Assembly: GCF_025153525.1 (NCBI RefSeq)
Contig: NZ_JANZNR010000002.1
Coordinates: 62,001 to 126,000 of the forward strand
Origin: Psychroserpens sp. SPM9
GTDB lineage: Bacteria > Bacteroidota > Bacteroidia > Flavobacteriales > Flavobacteriaceae
Direction: 5' to 3'
DNA length: 64,000 nt
Shown here piece by piece: positions 16,214-26,592 of this stretch (positions are counted from its first letter, which is position 1; the number at the start of each line of letters is the position of its first letter). The notes under the pieces were generated by a model. The model was not told the origin of the DNA, searched no databases, and saw only the letters and a program-made list of their open reading frames with translations. The translations under genes were made by a program, and so were the position numbers.

Positions 16214-18004
16214 TTAATGCTGTAATTCTTCTTCACCATCGTATAATGGCACATTCTGAGGCACGAAATCGTCTTCATGACCAGGTTTACTGTAATCGTA
16301 AGCCCATCTGTGAACATGAGGAATCTCACCTTCCCAGTTGCCATGGATATGCTTGATTGGAGCCGTCCATTCTAAAGTATTAGAACGCCATGGGTTTTGA
16401 GTTGTTTTCTTTCCGTAGAAAATCGAATAGAAGAAATTCCATAAGAATACCAATTGGAAAATCCCACCAACAATTGCAAACATTGTAATCACAACATTCG
16501 CATTAGCAGTATCATCAAATAATGGGAAATTAGAGTTTGTATAATAACGTCTTGGTAATCCTGCCATTCCAATAAAGTGCATTGGGAAAAAGACACCATA
16601 AGCACAAATTGCAGTTACCCAGAAGTGTAAATAGCCTAGGTTTTTGTTTAACATACGACCGTACATTTTTGGGAACCAATGGTAAATACCTGCAAACATT
16701 CCGTAAAGTGCAGAAATCCCCATTACTAAGTGGAAATGCGCCACAACAAAATAGGTATCATGAACATTGATATCTAAGGCACTATCACCTAAAATAATAC
16801 CCGTTAAACCACCTGTGATGAATGTAGATACTAAACCGATAGAGAATAGCATTGCTGGATTCATCTGGAGATTACCTTTCCAGAGCGTGGTAATATAGTT
16901 GAATGCTTTTACTGCGGAAGGAATCGCAATTAATAAGGTTGTAAAAGTAAATACAGAACCTAAGAATGGATTCATACCAGAGATAAACATATGGTGACCC
17001 CAAACGATGGTTGATAAGAAGGCAATCGCAAGGATTGACATCACCATCGCACGATAACCGAAAATTGGTTTACGGGAGTTTGTAGCTATAATTTCGGAAG
17101 TAATTCCTAATGCTGGCAATAAAACGATATATACTTCAGGGTGACCTAAGAACCAAAATAAGTGCTCAAAAAGTACTGGAGAACCACCTTGGTAATGTAA
17201 AACTTCACCTTGTATAAATATATCAGATAAGAAGAAGGACGTCCCAAAACTTCTATCCATGATTAATAATAAAGCTGCCGATAATAATACAGGGAACGAT
17301 ACAATACCGATAATAGCGGTTACAAAGAAAGCCCATATAGTTAAAGGTAGTCTTGTCATAGACATTCCTTTTGTACGTAAGTTAATTACAGTTACAACAT
17401 AGTTAAGCGACCCTAACAATGATGATGCAATGAATATAGCCATCGATACTAACCACAAGGTCATACCTGCACCAGAACCACCTTGTGCCATTGGTAAGGC
17501 ACTTAATGGCGGATAAATTGTCCATCCTGCTGCCGCTGGTCCAGCCTCAACAAATAATGAAATAACCATGATAACACTTGAAAGGAAAAACAACCAGTAC
17601 GATACCATGTTTAAGAAACCAGAAGCCATATCTCGTGCTCCAATTTGCAACGGAATAAGTAAGTTACTAAAGGTACCACTCAATCCAGCTGTTAATACAA
17701 AGAATACCATGATGGTACCATGAATGGTGACTAATGCTAAATAAATATCGGCATCCATAACACCACCTGGCGCCCATTTCCCTAATAATGCTTCAAAAAG
17801 AACATTAGGCTCTTCTGGCCATGCGATTTGCATACGGAACATAATGGACATCAAAACTCCAATAACACCCATAATGGTACCTGTGATAAGGTACTGCTTA
17901 GCAATCATTTTATGATCTTGACTAAATATGTATTTAGTTACAAAAGTCTCTTTATGATGATGTCCGTGATCGTCGTGTGCGTGAGTATCTGCGTGTGCTG
18001 ACAT
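16214..18004 (-). CDS. coxA: Cytochrome c oxidase subunit I
   Basis: 596 residues, about 12 membrane helices, haem-copper oxidase catalytic subunit. Visible are the CuB-His/Tyr stretch GHPEVYI, the second CuB region WGHHMFISGM, and the haem a/a3 ligand region VHDTYFVVAHFHLVMG. The E-containing GHPE motif with the Tyr crosslink fits type A oxidases. The His-rich N-terminus (HADTHAHDDHGHHH) is typical of flavobacterial versions. It is the last gene of the operon, 25 bases after coxB, so electrons arrive from ACIII through cytochrome c domains or directly. No subunit III gene is in the window. Confidence 0.97.
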   Translation of the reverse strand: MSAHADTHAHDDHGHHHKETFVTKYIFSQDHKMIAKQYLITGTIMGVIGVLMSIMFRMQIAWPEEPNVLFEALLGKWAPGGVMDADIYLALVTIHGTIMVFFVLTAGLSGTFSNLLIPLQIGARDMASGFLNMVSYWLFFLSSVIMVISLFVEAGPAAAGWTIYPPLSALPMAQGGSGAGMTLWLVSMAIFIASSLLGSLNYVVTVINLRTKGMSMTRLPLTIWAFFVTAIIGIVSFPVLLSAALLLIMDRSFGTSFFLSDIFIQGEVLHYQGGSPVLFEHLFWFLGHPEVYIVLLPALGITSEIIATNSRKPIFGYRAMVMSILAIAFLSTIVWGHHMFISGMNPFLGSVFTFTTLLIAIPSAVKAFNYITTLWKGNLQMNPAMLFSIGLVSTFITGGLTGIILGDSALDINVHDTYFVVAHFHLVMGISALYGMFAGIYHWFPKMYGRMLNKNLGYLHFWVTAICAYGVFFPMHFIGMAGLPRRYYTNSNFPLFDDTANANVVITMFAIVGGIFQLVFLWNFFYSIFYGKKTTQNPWRSNTLEWTAPIKHIHGNWEGEIPHVHRWAYDYSKPGHEDDFVPQNVPLYDGEEELQH

Positions 18005-18029
18005 AATCTATTTTCTTTTTTAAATCTTT

Positions 18030-19091
18030 TTAGTTAGTTAAAGAATTCTTGAATAATTTTTGCTCCTTAATCCAAGCATCATATTCTTCTTGAGTTTCTA
18101 CAATAATCTTCATCTGCATATTGTAGTGTGACTTACCACAAATTTTGTTACAAAGCAGCAAATAGTCAAACTCATAGGTTACTTCTTGTCCTCTAGCCTC
18201 AATATCTGCTCTGTTTTCTGCTCTCAATGCATTGATATTAGCCACTTTTTCTACAATATCAGGATTCTGACGCATTTCGGCAGTCGTTACTGTTGGTGTA
18301 AACCCAAATTGCGTAATCATACCAGGAACACAGTTCATTTGTGCTCTAAAGTGAGGCATATAAGCTGAGTGTAATACATCTTGAGAACGCATTTTAAATA
18401 ATACTGGTCGGCCAACAGGTAAGTGTAATTCTGTAGTAATGATATCATCTTGTGCATAAGGGTCAGACTCATCTAAACCTAATATGTTAGCACGATCAAT
18501 ATCGATTAATCTTACGTTAGCCATACCTAAAACATTATCGTCACCTGCATATCTCGCTTTCCAGTTAAACTGTTGCGCGTATAATTCGACAACTAAAGTA
18601 TCTTCCGTTTCTTCTACATTCATAATACTCGTCCAAGTAAATAATCCGTAGATTATTAAACCCGCTAACACCACAACAGGAATTAGAGTCCAAATAGCCT
18701 CTAAGGTATTGTTATCAGCATAAAATAATGCTTTACGTCCTTTTTCACCTTTGTATTTAAATGCAAAATAGTGTAATAAAAACTGTGTTATCGTTTGTAC
18801 TATAAAAATAAGTACCATGGAGATAATCATTAAATTATCTAAACCTGGTCCATGTTCTGAAGCTGAATTAGACATTAAAGGTAAGTCTCCTAAATACCAA
18901 AAACTCGCAATTGTAATGGCATAGATGAAGACTAAGAATCCCATCATTAAATAACCATTAATTTTATTGTCTTTATCTGTAGCTACTTGACTATTAGATG
19001 ACCCTACTTGAGCCAGATCAAATATTTTGACCATTTGCCAAATTGCAACTCCTATGAAAAGTACTATTATAATTGTTAAAAAAGCAGTCAT
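18030..19091 (-). CDS. coxB: Cytochrome c oxidase subunit II
   Basis: 353 residues. Three hydrophobic helices (about 1-20, 45-70, 85-110, with a further one near 135-155) precede the periplasmic cupredoxin domain with the CuA site: His in DVLHSAYMPHF, then C-x3-C-x3-H-x2-M as CNKICGKSHYNM. It accepts electrons and passes them to subunit I. There is no fused cytochrome c domain, so a separate cytochrome (the ActE or ActA haem domain in the same operon) is the likely donor. Confidence 0.95.
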   Translation of the reverse strand: MTAFLTIIIVLFIGVAIWQMVKIFDLAQVGSSNSQVATDKDNKINGYLMMGFLVFIYAITIASFWYLGDLPLMSNSASEHGPGLDNLMIISMVLIFIVQTITQFLLHYFAFKYKGEKGRKALFYADNNTLEAIWTLIPVVVLAGLIIYGLFTWTSIMNVEETEDTLVVELYAQQFNWKARYAGDDNVLGMANVRLIDIDRANILGLDESDPYAQDDIITTELHLPVGRPVLFKMRSQDVLHSAYMPHFRAQMNCVPGMITQFGFTPTVTTAEMRQNPDIVEKVANINALRAENRADIEARGQEVTYEFDYLLLCNKICGKSHYNMQMKIIVETQEEYDAWIKEQKLFKNSLTN

Positions 19092-19118
19092 TGTCGTTTC
19101 TGTTCTTTATATATTTTA

Positions 19119-20510
19119 TTAATAATGGAAATGTTCACTCTCTTTAATAAACGGATTTCGTTTTGCCAGTAATGGTGCTTTTGTTAAAGCTGTAAAAACA
19201 ATAAACAAGAATAATCCTGCAAAGAGACAAATGGAACCTATTTCTGGGATTCCGATAAACCATCTATCTCCAACTGTAGCTGGCATAATCATGTTGAAAA
19301 CATCAATATAGTGTCCGCAAAGAATCACAATACCAGCCATAACTACAAACCAAGGAATTCGTTTGTAATCACTATTCATTAATACTAATAATGGGAATAC
19401 AAAATTCATCACAACCATACCTAAAAATGGTAATTGGTAGTCTTGGAATCGCGTCACAAAATAAGTAACTTCTTCTGGAATATTTGAATACCAGATCAAC
19501 ATAAATTGAGAGAACCATAAATAGGTCCAGAAAATACTGATACCAAACATGAATTTTGCTAAATCATGTAAATGACTATCATTTACAAATGGTAAGTGTC
19601 CTCTTGATTTAAGATACATGGTTATCATTGCAATAACAGTAATACCACTTACGAACATTGAAGCAAATACATACCATCCAAATAATGTAGAGAACCAGTG
19701 AGGATCAACACTCATAATCCAATCCCATGACATCATAGATTCGGTATAGATATAAAATACTAAGAATCCTGCAGCGATACGGAATGACTTTTTAAAGTTT
19801 CTGTTATCGGTAGCATTATCTTGTGCAATAGAAAATTTTCGTGCAAAGTGTCTGTATAATGACCATCCTGCTATAAAGACCAAACCTCTAATAATAAATC
19901 CAGTCATATTTAAGAATCCTGATTTACCATCAACTAAAGCATCATATTTATCGCTATCAGGATTGGTTAAATCTGGGTCCATCCAGATAAAGATATTGTT
20001 ATGTCCTATGTAATGAGAAGCAACAGCAATCCCTAAAACTATCAATGCACCTGGTAAAACGTAAGCTGTGATTGCCTCCATAACTCTAAATAATACAGGA
20101 GACCAACCTGCCTGAGAAGCAAATTGTACAGCATAAAATGCTAACACACCTAGAGCAATCATAAAGAAGAAAAACGCTGCTACATATAATGCAGACCAAG
20201 GTCTGTTTTCTAGTTGGTGTTGTACGTGCTTTGCATGTTTATCATCATGATGCTCTTTAGCATCTGCATGAGAACCTTCTCCATGAGATTCTTCAGCATG
20301 AGATGTTCCATGATCATTGGCAACAGTATGTGCATCGGTTGTTGTTTCATGACCACCTCCATGATGTCCAGCTTCTTCAAGAGCAATCATCTTTTTCACA
20401 TCGTCTAAAGATTTATGAGATGTTGCAAATCCATATCCTACACCTATTAATCCGAGGATTATTAGGATAATAGAAGCCATTTTTAATCGATTTGAAATTT
20501 TATATTCCAT
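19119..20510 (-). CDS. actF: Alternative complex III subunit ActF (NrfD-like quinol subunit)
   Basis: 463 residues, about 10 membrane helices, related to ActC/NrfD. Between the first helix (about 12-28) and the second (about 105-130) lies a periplasm- or cytoplasm-facing segment very rich in His, Asp and Glu (about residues 47-100, with GHHGGGHE, HADAKEHHDD). Helix motifs such as SVDPHWFSTLFGWYVF are typical of ActF. It forms the membrane part of the quinol:electron acceptor oxidoreductase with ActC. Gene order actA-B-C-D-E-F is standard for Bacteroidota. Confidence 0.92.
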   Translation of the reverse strand: MEYKISNRLKMASIILIILGLIGVGYGFATSHKSLDDVKKMIALEEAGHHGGGHETTTDAHTVANDHGTSHAEESHGEGSHADAKEHHDDKHAKHVQHQLENRPWSALYVAAFFFFMIALGVLAFYAVQFASQAGWSPVLFRVMEAITAYVLPGALIVLGIAVASHYIGHNNIFIWMDPDLTNPDSDKYDALVDGKSGFLNMTGFIIRGLVFIAGWSLYRHFARKFSIAQDNATDNRNFKKSFRIAAGFLVFYIYTESMMSWDWIMSVDPHWFSTLFGWYVFASMFVSGITVIAMITMYLKSRGHLPFVNDSHLHDLAKFMFGISIFWTYLWFSQFMLIWYSNIPEEVTYFVTRFQDYQLPFLGMVVMNFVFPLLVLMNSDYKRIPWFVVMAGIVILCGHYIDVFNMIMPATVGDRWFIGIPEIGSICLFAGLFLFIVFTALTKAPLLAKRNPFIKESEHFHY

Positions 20511-20529
20511 TATATAATCTTTATCTATC

Positions 20530-21090
20530 TTATTTTTCTAAGTCTGCTTTTAACTTTAATACATAATCAACAACTTGCCAACGCTCTTCTTCATTCAATT
20601 GATTTGCATAAGAACCCATGGCATTTTTTCCGTAGTAAATAGTATGGTAAATACTACCTGCTGTAATAGCGCGACCTGCATCATCATAACTAGGGATTCC
20701 TAGTATTTTTTCATTTTTAACTAAAGTTCCTTGACCATCACCTTTTCTTCCGTGGCAGATTCCACAGTAAATATCATATAATTGTCCGCCTCTATTAGAA
20801 TCAATTTGCGTAGAATCTAACGGACTCGTTAATGTTGTTTTAGCTAAGTCATAACCTTCAGTCGTGTTTTCAATTTCAAAAGGCATGTGACCACCTCTAG
20901 GAATTGTTCCTTCTGCTGGTATTTGAGCTTCCATACCACCTTCAAAAACATCAGCTTGCTGGTAAGTTTCGTAAGGTACGGGCTCATACATATTAGGCAT
21001 GAATTGGTAATTAGGTCTAGTGTCCTTTTTACAGGCCACAACACTTGCAAATACCATTAATACTATTGCTATTTTAATTAAGCTTTTCAT
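20530..21090 (-). CDS. actE: Alternative complex III subunit ActE (mono-haem cytochrome c)
   Basis: 186 residues. Lipobox VVAC (Cys20) anchors it in the membrane; one haem site CGICHGRKGDGQG (about residue 112) and a distal Met (NAMGSYANQL) define a class I cytochrome c domain. In ACIII it docks to the periplasmic face and carries electrons to the oxidase. Spacing to actF and actD is about 10-20 bases, so translation is closely coupled. Confidence 0.93.
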   Translation of the reverse strand: MKSLIKIAIVLMVFASVVACKKDTRPNYQFMPNMYEPVPYETYQQADVFEGGMEAQIPAEGTIPRGGHMPFEIENTTEGYDLAKTTLTSPLDSTQIDSNRGGQLYDIYCGICHGRKGDGQGTLVKNEKILGIPSYDDAGRAITAGSIYHTIYYGKNAMGSYANQLNEEERWQVVDYVLKLKADLEK

Positions 21091-21099
21091 AGTTATCGT

Positions 21100-21630
21100 T
21101 TAGTGCGCTTTATCAATTAAATTAATCTCTACGGCTCCTGTTTCCTTTAACAAATCTGTCAATTCGTTTTCATTGTTATGAACAGCAATTTCCATTAAAA
21201 AATGGTCATCGGTAGTTCTTGGGTCTGGATTTTCAGCTTTTTTAAATGGCCACATTCTACTTCTTAAATAAAACGTGATCACCATTAAGTGTGCTGCAAA
21301 AAATACAGTTAACTCAAACATAATTGGTACAAAAGCGGGCATATTTTCGATGTAGCTAAAACTTGGCTTACCACCAATGTTTTGAGGCCAATCTTCAATC
21401 ATAATGAAATTCATCATAACGATTGCCACTGTTAAACCAACACAACCATACATAAATGAGGCTATGGCTATTCTTGTAGGCGCTAATCCCATCGCTTTGT
21501 CTAGTCCGTGAACTGGAAAAGGCGTATAAATTTCTTCAATATGATGTCTTTCTGCCTTCACTTTTTTGACAGCATTCATTAAGACGTCATCATCTGTATA
21601 AATAGCGTGAATTACTTTTGAAGCTTCCAT
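21100..21630 (-). CDS. actD: Alternative complex III subunit ActD (DUF3341)
   Basis: 176 residues of the DUF3341 family. A cytosolic N-terminal domain (VIHAIYTDDDVLMNAVKKVK, EEIYTPFPVHGLDKAMGL) is followed by two membrane helices (about 57-77 and 100-122) and a short tail. Its place between actC and actE is the standard order. The function is structural within the ACIII membrane core. Confidence 0.93.
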   Translation of the reverse strand: MEASKVIHAIYTDDDVLMNAVKKVKAERHHIEEIYTPFPVHGLDKAMGLAPTRIAIASFMYGCVGLTVAIVMMNFIMIEDWPQNIGGKPSFSYIENMPAFVPIMFELTVFFAAHLMVITFYLRSRMWPFKKAENPDPRTTDDHFLMEIAVHNNENELTDLLKETGAVEINLIDKAH

Positions 21631-21638
21631 GTACTATT

Positions 21639-23369
21639 TTAGTTTATTAATTTTTTAGCTTGTCCAGACCAATCATCACGTTCGGCTCTTCCAGGGAAAG
21701 AACCTGTGATATCATCTAACAAATCGTATTCTCTTTTTGTCATTTTACTTACTTGAGCGTAAGTAAATATTCCTATACTATTAAGAACTTCTTCCATCTT
21801 TGGCCCAATACCATTGATTACTTTTAAATCGTCAGCAGTTTGTAAAGCAGGATCAAAAGTACCAACTCCTTTAAGCAGATTTTCCAATTTATCTGATTTA
21901 TCCTGAGTTGGTTGTTTTGAAGTTGTTTTCGCTTCAATTTTTAAGTTAGAGGTTCTTTCATCAGCACCAGTTCCTACTAAGCTATCACCTCGTTCTCTAA
22001 TTTTCTTATAGCGTTCACCTGATGATTTCAAGATTGTTTTTACTTCAGCTTGTGCAATCACAGGGAAAGTTCTCGCATATAATAGGAAGAGTACAAAGAA
22101 AAATCCAATAGTTCCGATAAAGATTCCAATATCAACAAAGGTTGGCTGAAACATTGTCCAAGATGATGGTAAGTAATCTCTGTGTAATGAGGTTACGATA
22201 ATTACGAAACGCTCAAACCACATTCCTACGTTTACTACAATGGAGATAAAGAATGAGAACATGATACTTGTTCTTAACTTTTTAAACCACATAAACTGAG
22301 GCGAGAATACGTTACAAGACATCATCATCCAGTAAGCCCAAGCGTAAGGACCTGTTGCTCTGTTTAAGAAGGCGTATTGTTCGTATTCAACACCAGAATA
22401 CCAAGCAATGAATAACTCTGTGATATAAGCCACACCAACAATAGAACCTGTAATCATAATGACTATGTTCATTAATTCAATATGTTGTACGGTGATATAA
22501 TCTTCCAGACTACATACCTTTCTCATAATTATAAGAAGTGTATTTACCATGGCAAACCCAGAGAAAATCGCACCAGCAACGAAGTATGGTGGAAATATCG
22601 TGGTATGCCAACCAGGAATTACTGAGGTCGCGAAATCAAAAGATACAATGGTGTGTACCGAAAGTACTAATGGTGTTGCTAAACCTGCAAGAACCAATGA
22701 TACTTCTTCAAAACGTTGCCAGTCTTTAGCACGTCCAGACCACCCGAAACTCAATAAAGAATATATTTTCTTTTGGAATGGTTTTACTGCGCGATCACGA
22801 ATCATCGCAAAATCTGGTAATAAACCTGTCCACCAGAATACAAGTGACACCGATAAATAGGTAGAAATTGCAAATACATCCCAAAGTAGTGGAGAGTTGA
22901 AGTTTACCCATAAGGACCCAAATTGGTTTGGAATAGGTAATACCCAATATCCTAGCCATGGACGACCCATGTGAATGATTGGGAATAACCCAGCTTGAAC
23001 TACTGAGAAAATTGTCATCGCTTCAGCAGAACGGTTAATTGCCATTCTCCATTTTTGACGGAATAGTAATAGTACTGCAGAAATTAATGTTCCTGCGTGA
23101 CCAATACCAACCCACCAAACGAAGTTAGTAATATCCCAAGCCCATCCAACGGTCTTATTTAATCCCCAGGTTCCAATACCTGTAGAAATTGTATAGATAA
23201 TACACCCGATTCCCCAAAGGAATGCGACCAGTGAAATTGAAAATACAATCCACCAAGCTTTGTTTGCTTTTCCTTCAACAGGTGCAGCCACATCTACTGA
23301 TACATCGTGATATGATTTTTCTCCTGTAACTAAGGGTCTTCTAATAGGTGCTTCGTAATGAGACGCCAT
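21639..23369 (-). CDS. actC: Alternative complex III subunit ActC (NrfD) with C-terminal helix-hairpin-helix domain
   Basis: 576 residues. The first about 455 form the NrfD-type quinol-binding membrane subunit with about ten helices (for example GWAWDITNFVWWVGIGHAGT and MGRPWLGYW). Then comes a polar linker (about 460-510) and a 64-residue tail (513-576) with DDLKVINGIGPKMEEVLNSIGI, a helix-hairpin-helix pattern usually seen in DNA-binding proteins and as an add-on in other Bacteroidota proteins. The quinol site is assumed from family. The tail lies on the side where the last helix ends, and its role in a respiratory complex is unknown. Confidence 0.93.
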   Translation of the reverse strand: MASHYEAPIRRPLVTGEKSYHDVSVDVAAPVEGKANKAWWIVFSISLVAFLWGIGCIIYTISTGIGTWGLNKTVGWAWDITNFVWWVGIGHAGTLISAVLLLFRQKWRMAINRSAEAMTIFSVVQAGLFPIIHMGRPWLGYWVLPIPNQFGSLWVNFNSPLLWDVFAISTYLSVSLVFWWTGLLPDFAMIRDRAVKPFQKKIYSLLSFGWSGRAKDWQRFEEVSLVLAGLATPLVLSVHTIVSFDFATSVIPGWHTTIFPPYFVAGAIFSGFAMVNTLLIIMRKVCSLEDYITVQHIELMNIVIMITGSIVGVAYITELFIAWYSGVEYEQYAFLNRATGPYAWAYWMMMSCNVFSPQFMWFKKLRTSIMFSFFISIVVNVGMWFERFVIIVTSLHRDYLPSSWTMFQPTFVDIGIFIGTIGFFFVLFLLYARTFPVIAQAEVKTILKSSGERYKKIRERGDSLVGTGADERTSNLKIEAKTTSKQPTQDKSDKLENLLKGVGTFDPALQTADDLKVINGIGPKMEEVLNSIGIFTYAQVSKMTKREYDLLDDITGSFPGRAERDDWSGQAKKLIN

Positions 23370-23403
23370 AATCTATTATAATTGTTTCTTAATTAATTCT
23401 TTT

Positions 23404-26400
23404 TTATGCTTCTGTTGTATTTCTCACTTTCGTCTGGTACTGCACATTAGGTTTGGTACCAACACTTTCTAATAAGTGATACATACGATCATCTTCTTTA
23501 AGTTTTGCAACTTTAGAGCTTTTATCATTAATGTCTCCAAATACCATAGCGCCACTGCTACAAGCTGCAGAACATGCGGTTTGGAATTCACCATCTTTGA
23601 TTTCTCTTCCGTCACGTTTAGCGTCAAGAATAGTTTTTTGTGTCATTTGAATACACATAGAACATTTTTCCATCACACCACGAGAACGAACTGTAACATC
23701 TGGATTTAATACCATACGTCCTAAATCGTCATTCATATGGTAATCAAACTCATCATTTTGAGCGTATAAGAACCAGTTGAAACGACGTACTTTATACGGA
23801 CAGTTATTAGCACAGTAACGGGTACCAACACAACGGTTGTATGCCATATGGTTTTGACCTTGACGACCATGTGATGTAGCAGCCACAGGGCAAACAGTTT
23901 CACAAGGTGCATGGTTACAATGCTGACACATTACTGGTTGGAAAGCTACTTGTGGGTTATCAGCTGGATTTTCTAATTCTCCAAATCCGCCTAATGACCC
24001 TTTATCTCCCCAAAGTCCAGAAAATTCATCTTTTTTCTTATCATCTTCAGCGAATGTATCTTCTGAAGAATAATATCTATCAATACGTAACCAGTGCATA
24101 TCACGACTACGTCTAATTTCTTCTTTACCTACGACTGGTACATTATTTTCTGCATGACAGGCAATAACACATGCACCACAACCTGTACACGAATTTAAAT
24201 CGATAGATAAGTTAAAGTGATGTCCTATTGAACGATCAAACTCATCCCATAAATCTACATTAGGATCGGTAACAGGAGTTTCCTCATGGTTTAATGACAC
24301 CATAGGAATTCTATTCCATCCATGTTTATGATCTTGGCTATCGTAAGTATTAAATATTTCTAAAGTCGTTTCTTTAATAATATCACCACGTCCCATCAAT
24401 GTATTTTGCAACTGAACACATGCAAATTCATGCACACCTGAAGCTTTTTTGATCGATACGCTTTGTGCTGTATTGAAATTCTGGTATAATGGATAAGCAT
24501 TAACACCAGTCATCATTTCTTCTTTTAAACCTGCTGTTCTACCATAACCTAAAGATAATCCAATAGATCCTTTAGCTTGTCCAGGCTGAATAATTACAGG
24601 TACATTTTTTACAGTAACACCATTAACCGTTACATCGGCATAACTACCATTTAATGCTCCAGTAGCAACATGCTCATTCATCAAATTATTTGACTTTGCA
24701 TCTGCTGCTGAAATGGTTAAATAGTTATCCCAAGATGTTCTTGTGATTGGATCAGGAAATTCCTGTAACCAAGGGTTATTAGCTTGCTGACCGTCACCCA
24801 TACCAACTTTGGTATACAATGACAGCTCCATACCTTCAGACTTAGCAGAAGCAACTAAAGCTCTAGCTGCTGCTCCAGCAGAAATAGCTGTTACTGATGT
24901 GTTTAATACAGTTTCTAATTCCCCTTCAGCATCAACAACATCGTCGGCAGTATTAGTCGTTTCAGTTGCAATACTTCCAATATAAACACCATCTTGAAGT
25001 GCTTTGTTAAAAGATGAACCTGTTAAAATACTACTTCCCCAAGCATCCTTAATGTACTCACGGTAACTCATAGTGCTACCTGTCCATTTTAATAAAGCTT
25101 GTTGAAATTGACGTGTATCAAACAACGGACGAATCGTCGGTTGCATTAAACTGTAATGTCCTTTTTTAAGCTCGACATCACCCCAAGACTCTAAATAATG
25201 AGGTGCTGCTGCTGTATATTGTGAAACTTTTGCTGTTTCATCTGCTTTCATCGAAAACGCAATTGACAATTCCGTTTTTTCTAAACCTTCAGCAAAATCT
25301 GCAGCATTAGGTAAGGTATACATTGGATTCACACCACTCATGATGATTCCGCCAACGCGACCTGCTTTCATATCAGCTACTAATTTAGCTACAGAAGCAT
25401 TATTACCTTGTCTAGTTAGTATTGGTGTAGAAGGATCAAATGCTTTACTATTGAGGTGTTCATTAATTGCTAATGCTACTAGTTGAGCATTGACATCTTG
25501 AATCCCTGTAACTAAAACACCGTTACGTCCTGCTTTATCTAATTCGGAAGCTGCTTTTTGAACAGCTGCATTAATATGTTCTGGTAAATCTGTAGAAACA
25601 GAACCACCAACAATCATACTATATAATTTTGCTAGTGCTTGTTTTTGCTGACTTGGTGTTAAAGGCACACGCTTGTCTGCATTCGCACCAGATAATGACA
25701 TATTTGATTCAAACTGAATGTGGCGTGACATTTTTCCGTTCTTCGGAACACGACCTTGGGCGTATCCAGCATCAAATCCGCCACCTTGCCAATCGCCTAA
25801 GAAATCTGCGCCAACAGAAACAATAGTCATCGCTTTAGAGAAATCATAACTCGCTAATCCGCGTGTTTTGTATCGCGCTTCAAAAGCATCTAAAGCAGGT
25901 GATTCTGAAACAGCATCATAAACAACATGACGTACATTGCCATACTTAGATTTGAATTCTGAAATCAATTTTGATGTTGACGGACTAGCATAGGTTTGTG
26001 TTAGTAACACAATCTCTTTTCCAGCATTCATCAAGTCTGTTAATTTCTGATTCGTTTCCGTATCAAAAGTTCCCCATGAAATCGTTTGATCGCCTTTCAT
26101 CGGACCTTTAACTCTTAAACTATCGTATAATCCTAAGACAGAAGCGTTAACTCTTGCATTAGCACCATTATGTGTTTTTGCTAAGTTGTTGTTTTCTATT
26201 TTAATTGGACGACCTTCACGTGTTTTTACTAAAACACTTGCAAAATCAAATCCATCAGCAATTGTAGTTGCATAATAATTAGCAACACCAGGAATAATAG
26301 ATTCTGGTTGAACTACATAAGGAATTGATTTAATGACTGGCCCTTCACAAGCTGCTAATGATGCAGCAGCAGTACTAAAACCAACATACTTTAAAAAGTC

Positions 26401-26559
26401 ACGACGCGTTGTAGAAGAAGATTCTAATGTTTTCTTATCGCCTAAGAATTCATCAGTAGGAATCTCTTCAACAAATTCATTTTGTTTTAGCGTCTCAACA
26501 ATAGAGCTATTTTCGTTTAGCTCTTCAACACTTTTCCAGTATTTCTTGTTTGATGACAT
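23404..26559 (-). CDS. actB: Alternative complex III subunit ActB (molybdopterin-oxidoreductase-like iron-sulfur protein)
   Basis: 1051 residues. A twin-arginine signal sits inside the N-terminus (TRRDFLKYVG, Arg52-Arg53) with lipobox Cys71 (LAAC), a known feature of ActB. The first about 730 residues are the degenerate molybdopterin-family domain that has lost cofactor. The rest is a four-cluster ferredoxin domain: CTGCGACVIAC, CQHCNHAPCETVCP, CVGTRYCANNCP and CSMC...CSAAC. It relays electrons between the quinol subunits and the haem subunit on the periplasmic side. Confidence 0.95.
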   Translation of the reverse strand: MSSNKKYWKSVEELNENSSIVETLKQNEFVEEIPTDEFLGDKKTLESSSTTRRDFLKYVGFSTAAASLAACEGPVIKSIPYVVQPESIIPGVANYYATTIADGFDFASVLVKTREGRPIKIENNNLAKTHNGANARVNASVLGLYDSLRVKGPMKGDQTISWGTFDTETNQKLTDLMNAGKEIVLLTQTYASPSTSKLISEFKSKYGNVRHVVYDAVSESPALDAFEARYKTRGLASYDFSKAMTIVSVGADFLGDWQGGGFDAGYAQGRVPKNGKMSRHIQFESNMSLSGANADKRVPLTPSQQKQALAKLYSMIVGGSVSTDLPEHINAAVQKAASELDKAGRNGVLVTGIQDVNAQLVALAINEHLNSKAFDPSTPILTRQGNNASVAKLVADMKAGRVGGIIMSGVNPMYTLPNAADFAEGLEKTELSIAFSMKADETAKVSQYTAAAPHYLESWGDVELKKGHYSLMQPTIRPLFDTRQFQQALLKWTGSTMSYREYIKDAWGSSILTGSSFNKALQDGVYIGSIATETTNTADDVVDAEGELETVLNTSVTAISAGAAARALVASAKSEGMELSLYTKVGMGDGQQANNPWLQEFPDPITRTSWDNYLTISAADAKSNNLMNEHVATGALNGSYADVTVNGVTVKNVPVIIQPGQAKGSIGLSLGYGRTAGLKEEMMTGVNAYPLYQNFNTAQSVSIKKASGVHEFACVQLQNTLMGRGDIIKETTLEIFNTYDSQDHKHGWNRIPMVSLNHEETPVTDPNVDLWDEFDRSIGHHFNLSIDLNSCTGCGACVIACHAENNVPVVGKEEIRRSRDMHWLRIDRYYSSEDTFAEDDKKKDEFSGLWGDKGSLGGFGELENPADNPQVAFQPVMCQHCNHAPCETVCPVAATSHGRQGQNHMAYNRCVGTRYCANNCPYKVRRFNWFLYAQNDEFDYHMNDDLGRMVLNPDVTVRSRGVMEKCSMCIQMTQKTILDAKRDGREIKDGEFQTACSAACSSGAMVFGDINDKSSKVAKLKEDDRMYHLLESVGTKPNVQYQTKVRNTTEA

Positions 26560-26592
26560 ATTATATAATTGAATTACTTCTTATTAAATTTA

